64,000 nucleotides of DNA from Symbiodinium natans (GCA_905221605.1 CAJNDS010002454.1:52501-116500); one strand, 5' to 3'; shown: positions 23,461 through 35,885, numbered from the stretch's first letter. Made by a program: numbers and translations. Notes: generated by a model from the letters alone, not told the origin.

Positions 23461-24103
23461 CAGTACACTTACCTGCCGGACCGAGCGCCAGAAAGCTCGC
23501 TTGTATGGATGACGAAGAAATTTTAACGAAGCACAGACAAACCCTGAACCTTTCAGCAAGCTACAGCGAGAGAAGGATTGTGGACTCGAACACGCTCAGT
23601 AGCGGCCTCATTGCCGAAAAGACTCAGCTCGAGCACGAATCTTCCAAGCCACAAAGCCAACAGCCTGGCATGTCATGACACTCAAAGGTGCGAGACTTTG
23701 ACTGGCACACAGATGCAAAACTACATAAACTTGCCAGTCTTGCACCGACAACACTTTTCCGAAGGCATTGCCTGCATGCTCCCCCTGCTCTTGCGACTCT
23801 GCCCAAACATGCTGCTAGGACGAAACGCCGTAGCTTAGCTACAGCGCATGAAGTGAGTCGTAAGCCTTACGCTTGTTGTTTGACGGTACTGTGCAGCGGA
23901 ACACCCCATGTTGAAGAACGGCTCGACAAGGAGACATCAACTAAGCACATAAGCAGACAGCCAGAACCTTGCAAACCAAACCTTGGCTTTCGTAGAGAAA
24001 GTGCTCTGGGAGGCATGCTGGGGAATATGGCGGAGGTGGGCAGGAGCAAGATCTGTCGGTGTGGTTCATAGAACAGTTAAGCACTGAACCCTGCTCACAG
24101 ACT

Positions 24104-26556
24104 TTATGCTGTGCTATCACCACGCGTCACAAAATCTTTGCGCGTGAGAATGCCACAGAGCTTGCAGCCACGTCGGACAACAGGCAAGTGCCTCAAACCC
24201 ATCGTTCGAAACAGCGCATAGGCACGACGGACTGTGGCAGTGTCCTCAATAGTGTAGGCTCCAACATTGATGTACGGCTTCAGGTCCACCTCTGTCTGAT
24301 TAATTGAAGTTGTGCGAGAAGGCATTGTGTCCTCGGGGCAGCCCGCTTTTTGTAACAGGTCCAGCAATGCAGCACGACTCAGCATTCCGCAGTAATTTTC
24401 AGTACCTGGCTCAACAACAGGAAAGGCATTGTGCGACGTTTCTAGGACATCCCCCAGGCGAGTCACACTTTCTACGATGCCGACAGTTGCAACATCCGTG
24501 GCCATTACGCTAGACACCAGATCAGGTTCGGCAACTTCAACATCAGCAGGCAGAAACGGGATGTGCTTCAGATGTATATGGATGTCATAAATCCCTTCAT
24601 TGAACAGGTTTCCCAAGCTGCGCGCAACAATGACGGCAAATAAAATCGGAAGGCTGTACTGCGTGTTTCCGGTCGCCTCAATGAGTATGACAGCCAGGGA
24701 GACTGTGATGCGCGCCATACCGGCCAGCGTTGCTCCAGCGCCCACCAATGCATACATTCCTGGTGGTGCAACTTTGCCACTCAGAGATTGCAGACCTTGC
24801 CCAACCAGGCGTCCAAGCACAGCACCGACCAGAAGAGAAGGCACAAAAAGTCCGCTTGGAACACCGAGACCATATGTCCAACAGGCCAAAAAGAAGTATA
24901 GCAGCCCAAAGAGAGTCAGCAGCCTGGGGTCGTACGTGCGTGGATCGTGGAAAAGGACTTTGATTGCATCCTCACTGGGCGTCACAAATAGCCCGATCCC
25001 AGGCTGACTTGCAACCGTCTCTTTACAGACTAGGACAAGGTCATCATGCGAACCATGACCCACATCGGTGACGTAGCACTTCTTTGCGAGCATTGCAGGA
25101 ACAAAGAACATGGCAGCGATGCAAGCAGCCACACACAGCACCTCTAGAAAGCGAAACCAACCGGCTGCCCCGACCCTGCGCATTCGCCATAATGTCAGCG
25201 GAACATTCAGAGCATTGAATGCGGCCCCGATCAGGCCTCCCAGAACCCCCAACGCCACAAAGAACGGCATCTCCCAGATGTGATAGCTTGTGCTTGCGCT
25301 TTCAAAGTAATCTCCGAATGTGAGCACTCCAAGCGCGCCGAGTGTGCCAAATCCAATTGAGTCGAAACCTCCCAGAAAGAAGTTCAAGGTCAAGGCAGAC
25401 GCACAAGAGCTAAGCAGTGCTTGCAAAAGCACTTTAGCATTCCAGAAGGATGATCCTTCTTCCATGGCAAAAAGCATGCCGCCAATTGGAGCACCAAATG
25501 CAGCAGCCACTCCTTCAGAGCATCTCTGGGAACACACAGGGAACCACTAAGTTCACTAGCTACACTGAGTACACTGTCAGACGCATCTCGCAACGGAGAC
25601 TACAGACTATGCGAACTATTGTACCTAGGCCTATTGTAAGCCTAGTGTAAACCTACCGTGAACCTATGGTAAACCTTTTGTAAACCTATTGTAAACCTGT
25701 AAACCTATTGTAAACTAGCGCCATTCCCGCATGTATCCAGCGCATCACCTTGTCAAAACCCGGTAGAATGCAACAGGCCTGCTGCACCACCCGCTGTGAT
25801 CATATCCCGGAGCTCAATGTCTCGAAGATTGCTGGGCCCCACAGGAAGGCATCGTGAGAACAGCGCGCCGAGAATTGCACCGCTGTGAATCATGGGACCC
25901 TCTTTGCCACATGGGAGCCCTGCAGAGACACTGAAGAGTACTCCACAGGCCTTGGCGAGTAACGTTCGTGGTTTGACAACAAGCGGCAGATCTATCCCAT
26001 TCAACCGACATTTCACCTCAGGAATGCCGCTGCCAGCTGCCAAGGGCGACACAAAGCAGACAAGAGCTCCAGCTACAGAAGCAAAGGTAGTGCAGAGCAA
26101 TACATGAATGACCATCAGAAGCGACTGTGGTGTCCCTTGTTTCACCAAATCTTCCATTGCACCGAATCGAAACCGTGTGAGCAGCTCGATGCCATAGTCA
26201 ATTCCAGAAGCCACCAAACCTGTAGCAAGTCCTATCATCAAGACTGCAATCCACTTCGCTGTAATCCCACATGCTGTTGGCTTTCCACTTTCCGATGCAC
26301 TTTCATACAAGTCAAAGTCGATGGATTCCAGAGCGTGCCCTGTCGAACGTGGTATGCGGGGGGCTAGCGCCACGGACTCCGTAGATGCTGGATCAGGCCT
26401 TCGCTCGGCTGATCTGAACATGGCAAGTTGCACCCTGGTGCCCTCACTGAGATGCTGAAGCCGCTGTAGCAAAGCATGGAAACACCCCTTCGCCCAAACC
26501 GAAAACCACGGGCCCCTCCAAGTTATGTACTCAGGGGTTTTGGGGGGGGTATGCAT
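24104..26556 (-). CDS. ClC-7-like chloride/proton exchanger
   Basis: Membrane transporter that exchanges chloride for protons, usually in endomembranes. Two exons, 25779-26556 and 24104-25512, join in frame to 728 residues. The junction rebuilds the conserved AAGVAAAFGAPIGG block, so the 266-bp intron is certain; it begins with GC and ends with AG. Visible ClC marks: GSGIP (175-179; Ser favours chloride), GKEGP with the gating Glu (E219), MEEG with the glutamate used for proton transfer in exchangers (E278), GLFVPS (480-485), Tyr in GNTQYSLP (544), then NEGIYDIHIHLKHIPFL, typical of the ClC-6/7 and plant ClC group. Two CBS domains follow (about 592-650 and 665-722, ending GLRHLPVV and GILTRKDF). 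The N-terminus is uncertain: 26556 is the first ATG of the frame, and the cytosolic part resembles ClC-7 only from ALESIDFDL (75-83) on. Confidence 0.95.
25622..25722. repeat. tandem repeat inside the ClC intron
   Basis: About eight imperfect copies of an 11-12 bp unit like CCTATTGTAAA lie within the single resolved ClC intron (25513-25778). Confidence 0.85.
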
Positions 26557-26599
26557 CTCAGACTCATTCAGACACAGCTCGCTCGGTTGTTGATTGTTT

Positions 26600-28240
26600 T
26601 TGCCGCCCCTTGGCACATCTGTGTCTGCTGCTCTGCGAACCTACAGCCACTCTGCAGAGTGGAATTACAGAACTGGAAACTCTAGCAGTAATCGTCAAAC
26701 GAGTACAAGAGAGGACATAACGGTATCAGAAATGAGTGTGATTGTGCAATTGGGATTGCCCCAGTTGGGGTGTGGGCTTTTTCGGGGGTCGGTTATACAT
26801 TGTTCCTTGCGGGTTAAAGAGAAACACCTTCGGGATGCCTTGAGAAAATTCTGTTGGTTCTGTTGAACCTAGTGTGTGCCAGGCGCGAACAAGACATGGT
26901 TGGCAGGACAGAGAGGCATGTCAAGCTTCCATGCTCTTGCTACTGGTATTAGTATCACGTTTACTATTTTGACTATGAGAATTACTATGATGAGTACTAC
27001 TGCTTTTCGCCACTGCTATTACGATTACCATTGCTATTCCGAAGGAGAGGTCCTGGAAATGTACATACTGGGGGGGGGGGCCTGGCCCACGTATGAACCC
27101 TAAAGAGGGTTAACCTCTCCCACCCCCCGGTATATACACTCTTGGTCGTGGTCCTCTGGGCGTGCGACTCGTAAATTACAGGCAGCAACTGCGCCCGCAA
27201 CAAGTACATATCAAGACTACCACCTGACTAAAACCACGACCAGAGCGAGTTTTTCGTGCAGTAAGCGTCATGCCTTGGCGCGGTTTGCCAACTACATTGA
27301 ATTTGTTTTCGTGGAACTTCTCTTGCCTTCGCCGAACTCTGAACACCGCATGGCCTTCGTCTTCTGGACTGCGGCGGATGTCCGTACCCTGCTTCTGCAG
27401 CCAAGGCTTCAAGCGACCACCTCGATTGCTGCAAGGGCATAGTGCCACATGAAATCATGTGCATGACAAGCATGTTCCCTCTGTACATGAAAGCTCATCT
27501 GCTAGAGCGCTTGCCTTGCAGACGTCCACGTCCTCTTGCACGGGCCTTGCTGCCTACACAAAGAACAACTTGAGACAGCGACGGGCTCAAGGCACGATTC
27601 TGCAAAGAGATCCGGAAGAGGTAGTACCCTGCCAAGCACCGCAACTCATGGTAATTCACGTCATTTACGACCATGTTCTGTTGCTTTCAGGGCCCGCAGT
27701 CAGCACCCTTGCATCGATTGAGGCTCCCAGAGGTTCCACTATCTTGAAAAAGGCCACCTGAACCTGTAGGGACCTGCAGCCCAACTAACTTTGCTGCCCC
27801 GCGGTCCAGGTTTGATGCGTGAGCCGGAGCCTAGCCGATGCCCCCCCCAAACCTCGCCATGGCAGTATTGACTAAAGTCACCTTCGAAAGATGCCTCCCC
27901 CAAGTCGCCGCTTATATCCCAGTTTGTCTCTCCATGCCGGGTGGATCGTCTAGGACTTCTATCACGAGCATTGCCCTTGGGCTCTCGAGTCGCGGATGCT
28001 CATACGTGTAGTGCAGTGTGTCACAAAGCAGGCAAGACAACTCAACTCAGCCCATGCGTGAGCCACCTGCGCGCAGGGGCTGGGATGAAGTGGCACCTCA
28101 ATGAGACAATGTGGTTTGGCGGCAAGGGATATCAAGGGAGACATGCTGAGTCCATCCCACCTTCTCCTTGCAGTTCCATTGCTCCGGCTTGCTGTCCACT
28201 GCTCCCTTGTCCGCATTGACACGAGTAATACTACTAAGAG
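26600..28240. other. mostly gene-free, one possible exon
   Basis: A minus-strand frame at about 27230-27440 reads DEGHAVFRVRRRQEKFHENK and then FNVVGKPRQGMTLTARKTR, but it cannot be joined to anything. A run of ten G at 27070 precedes a C-rich stretch. The rest shows nothing I can support. Confidence 0.3.
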
Positions 28241-28248
28241 ATTTTGGA

Positions 28249-28975
28249 TCAGGCTAGAAAGATGTAAGCGGACTCGGACCAAGCCATAGCATTGCCTCCA
28301 ACCAGTCGAGGAGGTTCCTGTGAGAAGTCAGTGTCTGGGAATGAGTAGCCGCCACATGCCGCCACAAGAGGAGCTGTTAGCGCGGCCGAGGCTCCGCTTC
28401 GCTCGATGCCGTCTCTCGACGCACACACAGAGCTGATGCTCGAGGAACCCTGGCCCCGTGCACCACACATCCCATCTTCAGACATGCGTCATCTGCCCTA
28501 GCCATCTGCCTCCGCAAGTGTATCCCCTTAGCTTTCTCAGCTCCCGCTTCGACTCCAGGCAGATTGATGGGCAGGTTGATTGCCGAGTCACATCCTTGTG
28601 GAAACCAGGAGCTGCAAAGCACCTCGCAGTTCTACGTCGCTCCCTGCTGACATCTGCTGACAATGAGTCTGGGTGGGCGAAGCGCATCCACCGAACCAAA
28701 CAAGAAAGAATCTAATGCGTCACGGACCAAAGTCAATTTCAAGCCTTGCTAAGCAGGTAGGCATGCACTGCATGCACCTCGTATGACCTCAAGAAGTCGA
28801 CAGTTGCACAAGCTCTTCTCAAAACACAGAGAAGCGGCAGTACAGCGCGTATGGGCCTGGAGATGCCATCTCGGCGAGTGTCATCTTCTGAATACTTCTG
28901 TGCTCTCGAAAAAGAGTAGTGTAGTAGCAGTAGTCCAGACAACACCAGCTTCAGGGTTTCAATGCTCATGATATT
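28249..28975 (-). CDS. possible exons of an unidentified protein
   Basis: Two minus-strand segments look coding: about 28835-28895 (starts MTLAEMASPGPYALYCRFSV after a CAG, then a GT) and about 28480-28580 (LPGVEAGAEKAKGIHLRRQM, ARADDACLKMG). Downstream, one frame stays open to a stop at 28249. Family not recognised. It would be the gene between ClC and Rpn8. Confidence 0.3.
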
Positions 28976-29773
28976 GGCAGTGCTTGACGGTGACCACGGC
29001 GTTCGCCCATGATATCAGTTCGTTGCTATCGATTGATTGACTCTGGACGCTCTCTAGACTGTAGATCCTAGAGCCCCGTGCAGCACAAGCTATTGTGGTG
29101 CGTCATGCTGCTCCACAATTGATGCTGAGTATGCAAGGAACATCATGTTCGCACGACATTTCATGTCTTTTTGCACTAGTGTGCTCGGTCTTGCAACGCG
29201 GCAGTTCCACAGCACATGAGGAACTTGCAGAGCTGAGAAGAACACTCACTTGACCTGCCGAGGCGAAGTTGCAACACATTGTTTAGAGGTGCTTGAGATT
29301 GGACGTGGGTGCCGCGAAACTGGCACCCTAAACTGAACAAACTGATAGAATTGTTTGCCCAAGGGCTCTTGTGCAGTTCTGGGGCTGCAGCCGCGGTGTC
29401 TTTGTACGACTACACAAGCAGCAGCGAGAACATCAAGATGCGAACATGACATTTTTTGTGAAGGGGGGGGAGGGGGATCCAAAAGAGTACCGATTTTAGT
29501 ATTCCTTTAAGAAGAATTCGAGGGCTTTTGGGATACACTAGTATGTACGGGGTACCCCCTTTTCATGAAAGAAACATGCAGAATTTGCCAAGCCTCCTCC
29601 TTGTCCTTCTTTGCATCCTCCTTCTTTTCTTTCTCCTTTCCGTTCACAGCCGAAGGTGTGGACATTTAGTGTAACCAAGATATACTTCTGATAACGATTG
29701 GCTGTGGAATCTGGAAGGCCTTCGGCTCTGCAGCCTTTTCCTGCCATGGTAACAACACCAAGAACTCCACAGC

Positions 29774-32700
29774 CTAAGTGGTGTCCACATGGTCCGCCTT
29801 TTGCTTCTTGTTCCTCATTTTGTTGTTGATCAGGTTGTGGAGCGCCACGGTCGATCGAAGCATGCTACCCAGGTACAAGGCCAGCCTGGATGCGTTGAGC
29901 ATACTGTGCCTCTCGCCATGGCTCCGCAGGCAACGAGTCACAAATCTGAGGCCAGCACATCATATCGTTTGTTTCAGTCGCAAGAGACCTGACTAGTTCT
30001 TCTGAGTCCTGGCATCTGGAAGACAATGTGTAAAACCGCCTTCAATCTTTAACTTTAACTGCCCTTGAACAGTGTCACGTATGTTAACATTTTAACTTGA
30101 TAGCCACGGGCACAAACGAAAGCTCCGTGATGCAGGCCCTTTTTTTTCTTCCCCGGGCTGGTCGGCCATGCACGACCAGCTTGCCAAGACTCCGAGAGGC
30201 GTTCAGAACAAGCAGATGTAGGCTTTAGGCGACCCCCGGCAGTGCCGCCAAGCACGCCGCCCGGCGAGCATCAGCAGCATCAGCCCGGTCCCGTTTCTCC
30301 TCAGAAAGGCACAAAAACGAGACCACGCCGAGGACACCCGAAAAATGCTCCAAAAAACCGTTTTGGGCAACCGCCCTGGGGCCGAAATTGGGTGGGGGAC
30401 GCCGAGCCGGAGCGATTTTTTCACCAACCCCCCCCCCCCCCCAACACCCCTCCGTGGCTCCGCCCCAGCCCTGACGGGGTATTGAACGACAGCTCCACGG
30501 GGGAGCTTTCGTGATTTGCAGCCGCAAGCCCTTGGCAACTTGCCTGGTCGGGCATCAGGTTGAAGATCTCCTGTAACTGGTATATGATCTCCTGCAGCCG
30601 ACGGAAACTGAGTCATGCTGCTGTTCGTTCGAAGAGAGTCCCCGGAGGTACAAAATAAAAACAACTGCCCCGCCTGGTTCATTGGCAGCTTGCCAGCTAC
30701 CACTTGGCTCAAGTACTGCGAGATTTCGCGAAGTCGCATCGCCAAGCCCTGTCAGCCATCACGCAGCCATTGGTGTCCTTATGGCCTCTGCATCCTCAAC
30801 ACTTTCGGCACGGACCAGCGGCCTTTAGAGCACCGATCTTGTCACCGACGCGCACAGCCAGAGTAGATGCCGATCTTGGCAGCGACGTGGCCACCACAAT
30901 GCAAGAAGAAAAAGGTAGCAGGCTCCAAGGCACACTATACGCAAAGCAAAGACCAAGCCCTCCACGCATTCTTGATGTCACGAAGAAGGTGCTCGACACC
31001 AACTTCTTCGGCCTGACAACGCTCGATCATGGCGCCTGTGTAGCAGATATTCAACATGACAGCGAGAGACTGTGGCCTCAAAAGCTCCGACTGTGGAGTG
31101 GACATGCAGGAACGTCCGTTTGAAAACCTCCCAGGTTGCAGATTGTTGCTACACCTTCTTCTACTCAGACGCCAAAAGGCTACTCAGAACAGGCACCTCA
31201 TCCGAGGTCTGCTCTTGAACAGAGTAGTATGCTTCCATGGGCAGCTCCAGATCCTGGCCCACGCTGCAAATCACTGCAGTTGAGTTGCACAAGATGCTTG
31301 ATGTCTTGCCTTTGGCTGCACATCCATGACCACAAGCACCGGTTCAGGGCAGTACCTGGTAGCCCACATTAGGATGCTTCCTGGCTAAACGCAGCAAGCT
31401 CAGGCAGCAAGCGCACCGTCGATACAGCTCATGGATGCTGAGGTCAGAGGGCTTGATCTTTGGTCCTGTGGAATACCACCCCACAATTCGCTCTTTGGTG
31501 TTCACCTGGCACAGGCTAACTTTCTTGCAGGTTCACCGACGCTCACAGATGCTACGTACAATCCGGGACCGTACAATTGCGACGTGGCCTTCTTGAACAT
31601 GGCAAACATGGCTTCGTGATAGTTGTGGTCGAGAAACCACACCTACAAACCGAGAGCAACAAGTTTTTAAACAGACAAAAAAACAAAGCAGAATGAATGC
31701 GCACACAAGACCCACAAGACGGGGCGTTTGCGAAGCTAAGGCAAGCCTGTGGATCCCGCGGATCTTCCTCGAAGGGCACAGCAAAGCAGTTGGTGATGTG
31801 TAGGCTGTAGTCCGACACCTGTCCAACATGTCTTGCATCTGCCAAGCTCTTGGCGAGAAGACAGACTGAGTCGTGGCACGTCCCGCAATGTCTGTACCAA
31901 TATTCTGGAAGCTCTGTCAGTCTTCTGTGAAGGTGGGTTAAGAACGAAAACGAGAACGAAGAGAGGCGAGCGCAGGGGACGGGAGCAGCCTTACGGGCAG
32001 GTGCGGCCAAGCAAACCGTGAAGCGAGAAGTGCGGGTACAGCCTCACCCAGCAGCGTTCCAACCACTCGCTTGGTCGTACCTTTTGCGACCTTGTCATTG
32101 CGGAGGGCCAGATGACAAAGCAACATGAAAATCCACATTACATGCAACTGCTTGCCACAGACCTCGTCACACAACCAACAGTTGCATGCCACGCTAAATC
32201 CAGACATCTTCACTGAGGTCAAGTGTCTTCTAAGCTCTTGCCGAGAGATGCTGGTTCCGGCGAATCCACTGTTCCATGCTGGTTAAAACAAAGGGGTCCC
32301 GCTTTGCAAGGTCAAGTTCCCCGGCTTTCAAGATCTCCAGTTGTCTTTGTTTCTCGGCCCGCGCTTAAAGTTCTTCCGGAGTGTGAAGGCCAGGAATTTT
32401 TTGGGGAGGGTAAAGCCCTAGTAGTCCATGCTGCAGTCCAGCAGACGCACCTACCGAATCGGGTCAAGCAACTCGGTTGTAGTGGTCTACCACGCCAAGC
32501 AAGACGATGGGGTGGACCACCACGTCACGTCTGTCCTGCATGTGTACTCTGCGTCTGGATGATGATTCCACATCGTCATGAGTCATCGAGACTTGCCGAC
32601 CCATGAAGTTGAAAAAAATGCCTTCTTGGCTTCTTTCGGCTTATCGCCATCTTTCTTTTCATCCTTCTCCTTATCGTCCTTTTCATCCTCCCGAAGCAAC

Positions 32701-32914
32701 ATGCAGTCAAATTTAAGTACACCAAGGCTAGCTCTTTTCTTCTTCTCCTTCTTCTTCTGCACACTTCAGGGCCCGCTATAGGAGAGGGAGGGAGGGAGGG
32801 AGAGAGAGAGAGAGAGTGAGAGACAAAACCAGGCCGCGACGCTTTCCATCCCTCTGGTGAAGCACAGAAAGGCCATGAAAATTTATCCTTGCTGTTCTTC
32901 TTGTCTTCCGCCAT
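29774..32914 (-). CDS. RPN8: 26S proteasome lid subunit Rpn8 (PSMD7), 16 exons
   Basis: Non-catalytic MPN-domain subunit that pairs with the deubiquitinase Rpn11 in the 19S lid. Exons (plus coordinates): 32888-32914, 32622-32687, 32473-32535, 32043-32090, 31747-31818, 31589-31642, 31417-31505, 31310-31355, 31197-31253, 31077-31127, 30966-31012, 30823-30874, 30674-30748, 30544-30591, 29959-30008, 29774-29885. They sum to 957 bp in frame, 318 residues (human 324). Residues follow Rpn8 throughout: [145 protein letters not shown]. The JAMM histidines are absent, as expected for Rpn8. Donors: 9 GC, 5 GT, 1 GA. The first two exons (31 residues, Lys/Glu/Asp-rich) are assigned by phase and splice fit only; the usual charged C-terminal tail is lacking. 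Confidence 0.94.
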
Positions 32915-33198
32915 GTAGGCGCACACTGTGCGAAGGCTATTTGGAGAGACTTCTGCAAACTGTGGTCCGCAACAGCGCACGGAGAGCAGCATTGTAAGAT
33001 GACTCATGCAAAATCACTGGACTATCAACTGCAAACTACAGTCACAAGATCACGAAGGAAGCATGCCTCGCATGTCTCCATGCATGCATCATGCAACGTC
33101 AACTTTGCAGGCAGCGCGCATGACTGGTCAGGGTCTTTGAGTCCTTGAGCTTACAGTACACTCTTTGTATACCGAGCAATGTCTACTTTATCTGAGTC

Positions 33199-33596
33199 TC
33201 ACTCGCCACCTGGCTGACCACCAATGCCTTTCATCAAGCCCTTCGCCTCGACTAGAGCTCCAACCTCGTCATCAAACGACGTCTGCCTCAAATCAAAGTT
33301 CTTGAGCAAGAAGTCACAATCAGAGTGCAGCGTTCCCGCTGCTGATATCAAGGCTTTCGTGGCGGAGTCGATATTCGTCTGATCTGTGCTGGCATCTGCC
33401 ATCTCGCCCTGAGCTCGGATGCAGAGTGCTCACAGACTCAAAGCTGCTCACATCCTAGAACGCACTGCAGTCATGTCCTGCAACGTCCTGCAACCGCATC
33501 TATGCGCGCCTGAGCCTTCGTGATGGCTGCCTTCTTTCCTTCAACCTAAACACAGCAGTCCACTTTTGCCGCACTCTCTCTTTTTCTCTCGCTCTC

Positions 33597-33627
<31 letters not shown>

Positions 33628-35170
33628 GGAGGCGTGGGGGCGAGCCCCCGCGCGTCATCGCCCGCCCCTGTATTTGGGGCTGCTCGGTGAACTGGTGGAG
33701 GTGTCCGTGTCGCTCTCTCTCGCTCTCTACCCATCCTACACAACTTTGGTTCGCAATCTTATTCCGCCCTGCACCCTGAGCGAAGGAACACTGGTGTTGC
33801 GTTGCAGAAACCAATGCATTGCATTTTGTCACATACAAGCTTGGCGTCGGCAAGAAGGCTGAGATTACACTGATTACACATTCCGACTACAAGGGTAGCC
33901 TCCCTCATGTCTGACGTCAACATGAAAGCTGTCTCAGCAGATCTGGAAACGATGCTGAGGCCTCCTTTTTCTTCGATGCAACATTGACGGTAGTTTCCTT
34001 GGCAAGCTTTTCATAATCTGCTTGCGCCGTGTTCTCATCTTTGATGGCCTGCTTCTCAGCCGCCTGCCCATGGCAACGCCATGGGATCGACATGTGAAAC
34101 TGACAATCTTGTGGAGGTGCAACTCTTCAACGACATGTCCATGACCCTTGCCTCAGCTTGCTGGCTAATGTGAAGCAACATCGCCATGACACCTTTAGAC
34201 CCTGCATTCTTCTTGTAGGCATCAAAGCCTTTCGGTGCAGATGGGTCCAGTCCATCAGAAACACCAGCCTGTAGGCTTGTCTCCTTGCAGCATGAGTGAG
34301 CTTACAAATGGCTTACAATGTCAGGTTTTGCAGCCCACGGAGTCCTCTGAAGCGGCGGACAGCTCCAGGAGCGAAGCTTTATCGTAGTAGTCTGACAACA
34401 CTTTCATGGCACCCTTCAGAAGCTTCTGCGTCTCGCGTTGGTCATTCACGCCGGTCTGGAAAGCCTTGTTCTGCTCTTCTCGCTCTTGAGCCGCCTTGGC
34501 CAGTTCTGTGTTGAGCGTGTCAATCTCTGACACAATCTCGTCTTTCTCCACAGCTGCTTTCTTTATCTTCTCCTGTAGCGTTTCCAGCAGAATGTCCACG
34601 TCTTCCTTTTTGCGCTCCTGCTTGGCTTGCTGAAGCTTGTTGTCGGCGATTTGCTCTTTGCAAAAATCCTTCTTCTTCATTTCGCTGCCTTTTTTCTTCT
34701 TTAATTCTGATATCCTTAACATGCTGACGAGCAGAATGAGTGCAAAACATGAAAACAACAGGTCACCTAACACTCTTCGGAATCTTCAATCACTGGCAGA
34801 ATCAACTTAGCATGACTAAGGACTGGCTGAGAAGCATGTCATCGATCGCCTTGGAAACCTCTCCCAAGCTGTCCACCCTCGCCCGGAGGGCCAGTGCGGA
34901 TAGCCGTGGATCATTGAACCGCCGCGTAACTCGCAACAAGTTGGACATGGCACCCTCTGGCGCGTGAGCGTGCTGGCTTTGCTGGAGGAAGCTTACCCCC
35001 TTCGCTTCCAGCTTGTCACGGCCATCGGTCAACACCTGTGTGGCCTGCCCTATTGCCTTGACCTCTTCTCTGCGGGTCTTCTGCCTGGCCGGGGGGGTGT
35101 CAAATCGTTTCTACCCAGTTGAGCAAAGTGATTGACTTCTTTCCCTCCTGCAGGCACATCTTCAGGTCTT
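33199..35170 (-). CDS. dinoflagellate-type coiled-coil repeat protein
   Basis: Exons (plus coordinates): about 35115-35170, 34997-35084, 34836 to about 34965, 34339-34714, 34152-34268, 33962-34063, 33510-33545, 33199-33408. Reading phases agree from 34836 down to the stop. The protein is almost all coiled coil. Recognisable landmarks are EEVKAIGQATQVL, SLGEVSKAIDDMISELKKK, MKKKDFCKEQI, EREEQNKAFQTGVNDQRETQ followed by KLLKGAMKVLSDYYDKASLL, APKGFDAYKKNAGSKGVMAM, ADYEKLAKETTVNV and LHSDCDFLLKNFDLRQTSFD. I know this pattern (QRxTQxLLxxAxxxLxxFY, GVMxML, CDFxxKNFDxRQ) from a large, mostly unnamed family in dinoflagellate proteomes; its function is unknown. The 5' end is uncertain: more exons may lie between 35170 and the TG repeat, and a signal peptide could be encoded there. 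The stop lies 285 bp upstream of the Rpn8 start. Confidence 0.85.
33597..33630. repeat. (TTTC)n microsatellite
   Basis: About eight TTTC units within an intron of the coiled-coil gene. Confidence 0.9.
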
Positions 35171-35428
35171 CCCCCTCTCACACACGACTGTCTTTGTCTC
35201 AGTTGCGCGTGGACTAATCAGGCATGCAAAGCAAAACAGAAAGAGAGGAAGCACACGCGGGAAACAGCCGCTGAGTAGAGTGCAGGGTTTTGTGGGCTTT
35301 AGGTTAAAGCAAAAACGGGCAGGCATCCGCTACTGCAAGGTCGTAAACTTGACATAGCAAGAGATCCTCAAAGTGAGGAAGCACGGAATGTTGCAGCACA
35401 GTGTTGTGTCCATGAGAAAGCTACGGCT

Positions 35429-35642
<214 letters not shown>

Positions 35643-35742
35643 NNNNNNNNNNNNNNNNNNNNNNNNNNNNNNNNNNNNNNNNNNNNNNNNNNNNNNNNNN
35701 NNNNNNNNNNNNNNNNNNNNNNNNNNNNNNNNNNNNNNNNNN
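35643..35742. other. assembly gap, 100 N
   Basis: Exactly 100 N, the usual placeholder for a gap of unknown size. The true distance between the two sides is unknown. Confidence 0.99.
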
Positions 35743-35761
35743 AACATGAAAAATGAAAAAC

Positions 35762-35844
35762 AAATATATATATATATATATGTATTTGTATATGTATATG
35801 TATATGTACATACAAACATACATACATACATACATGTATATATA

Positions 35845-35880
<36 letters not shown>

Positions 35881-35885
35881 TATGC
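35762..35885. repeat. AT/TG-rich microsatellites
   Basis: (TA)n, (TGTATA)n, (CATA)n and (TGTA)n runs at the start of the right-hand contig. Confidence 0.95.

Noticed and set aside
24600-25007. Plus-strand frames of up to 135 codons
   Set aside because: Antisense to the ClC coding exon.
32583-32687. Separate small charged protein ending at a stop at 32583, overlapping an Rpn8 start at 32604
   Set aside because: The overlap would be odd for trans-spliced genes; phase-0 splicing of the charged exon into the MPN exon (32622 to 32535) explains both better.
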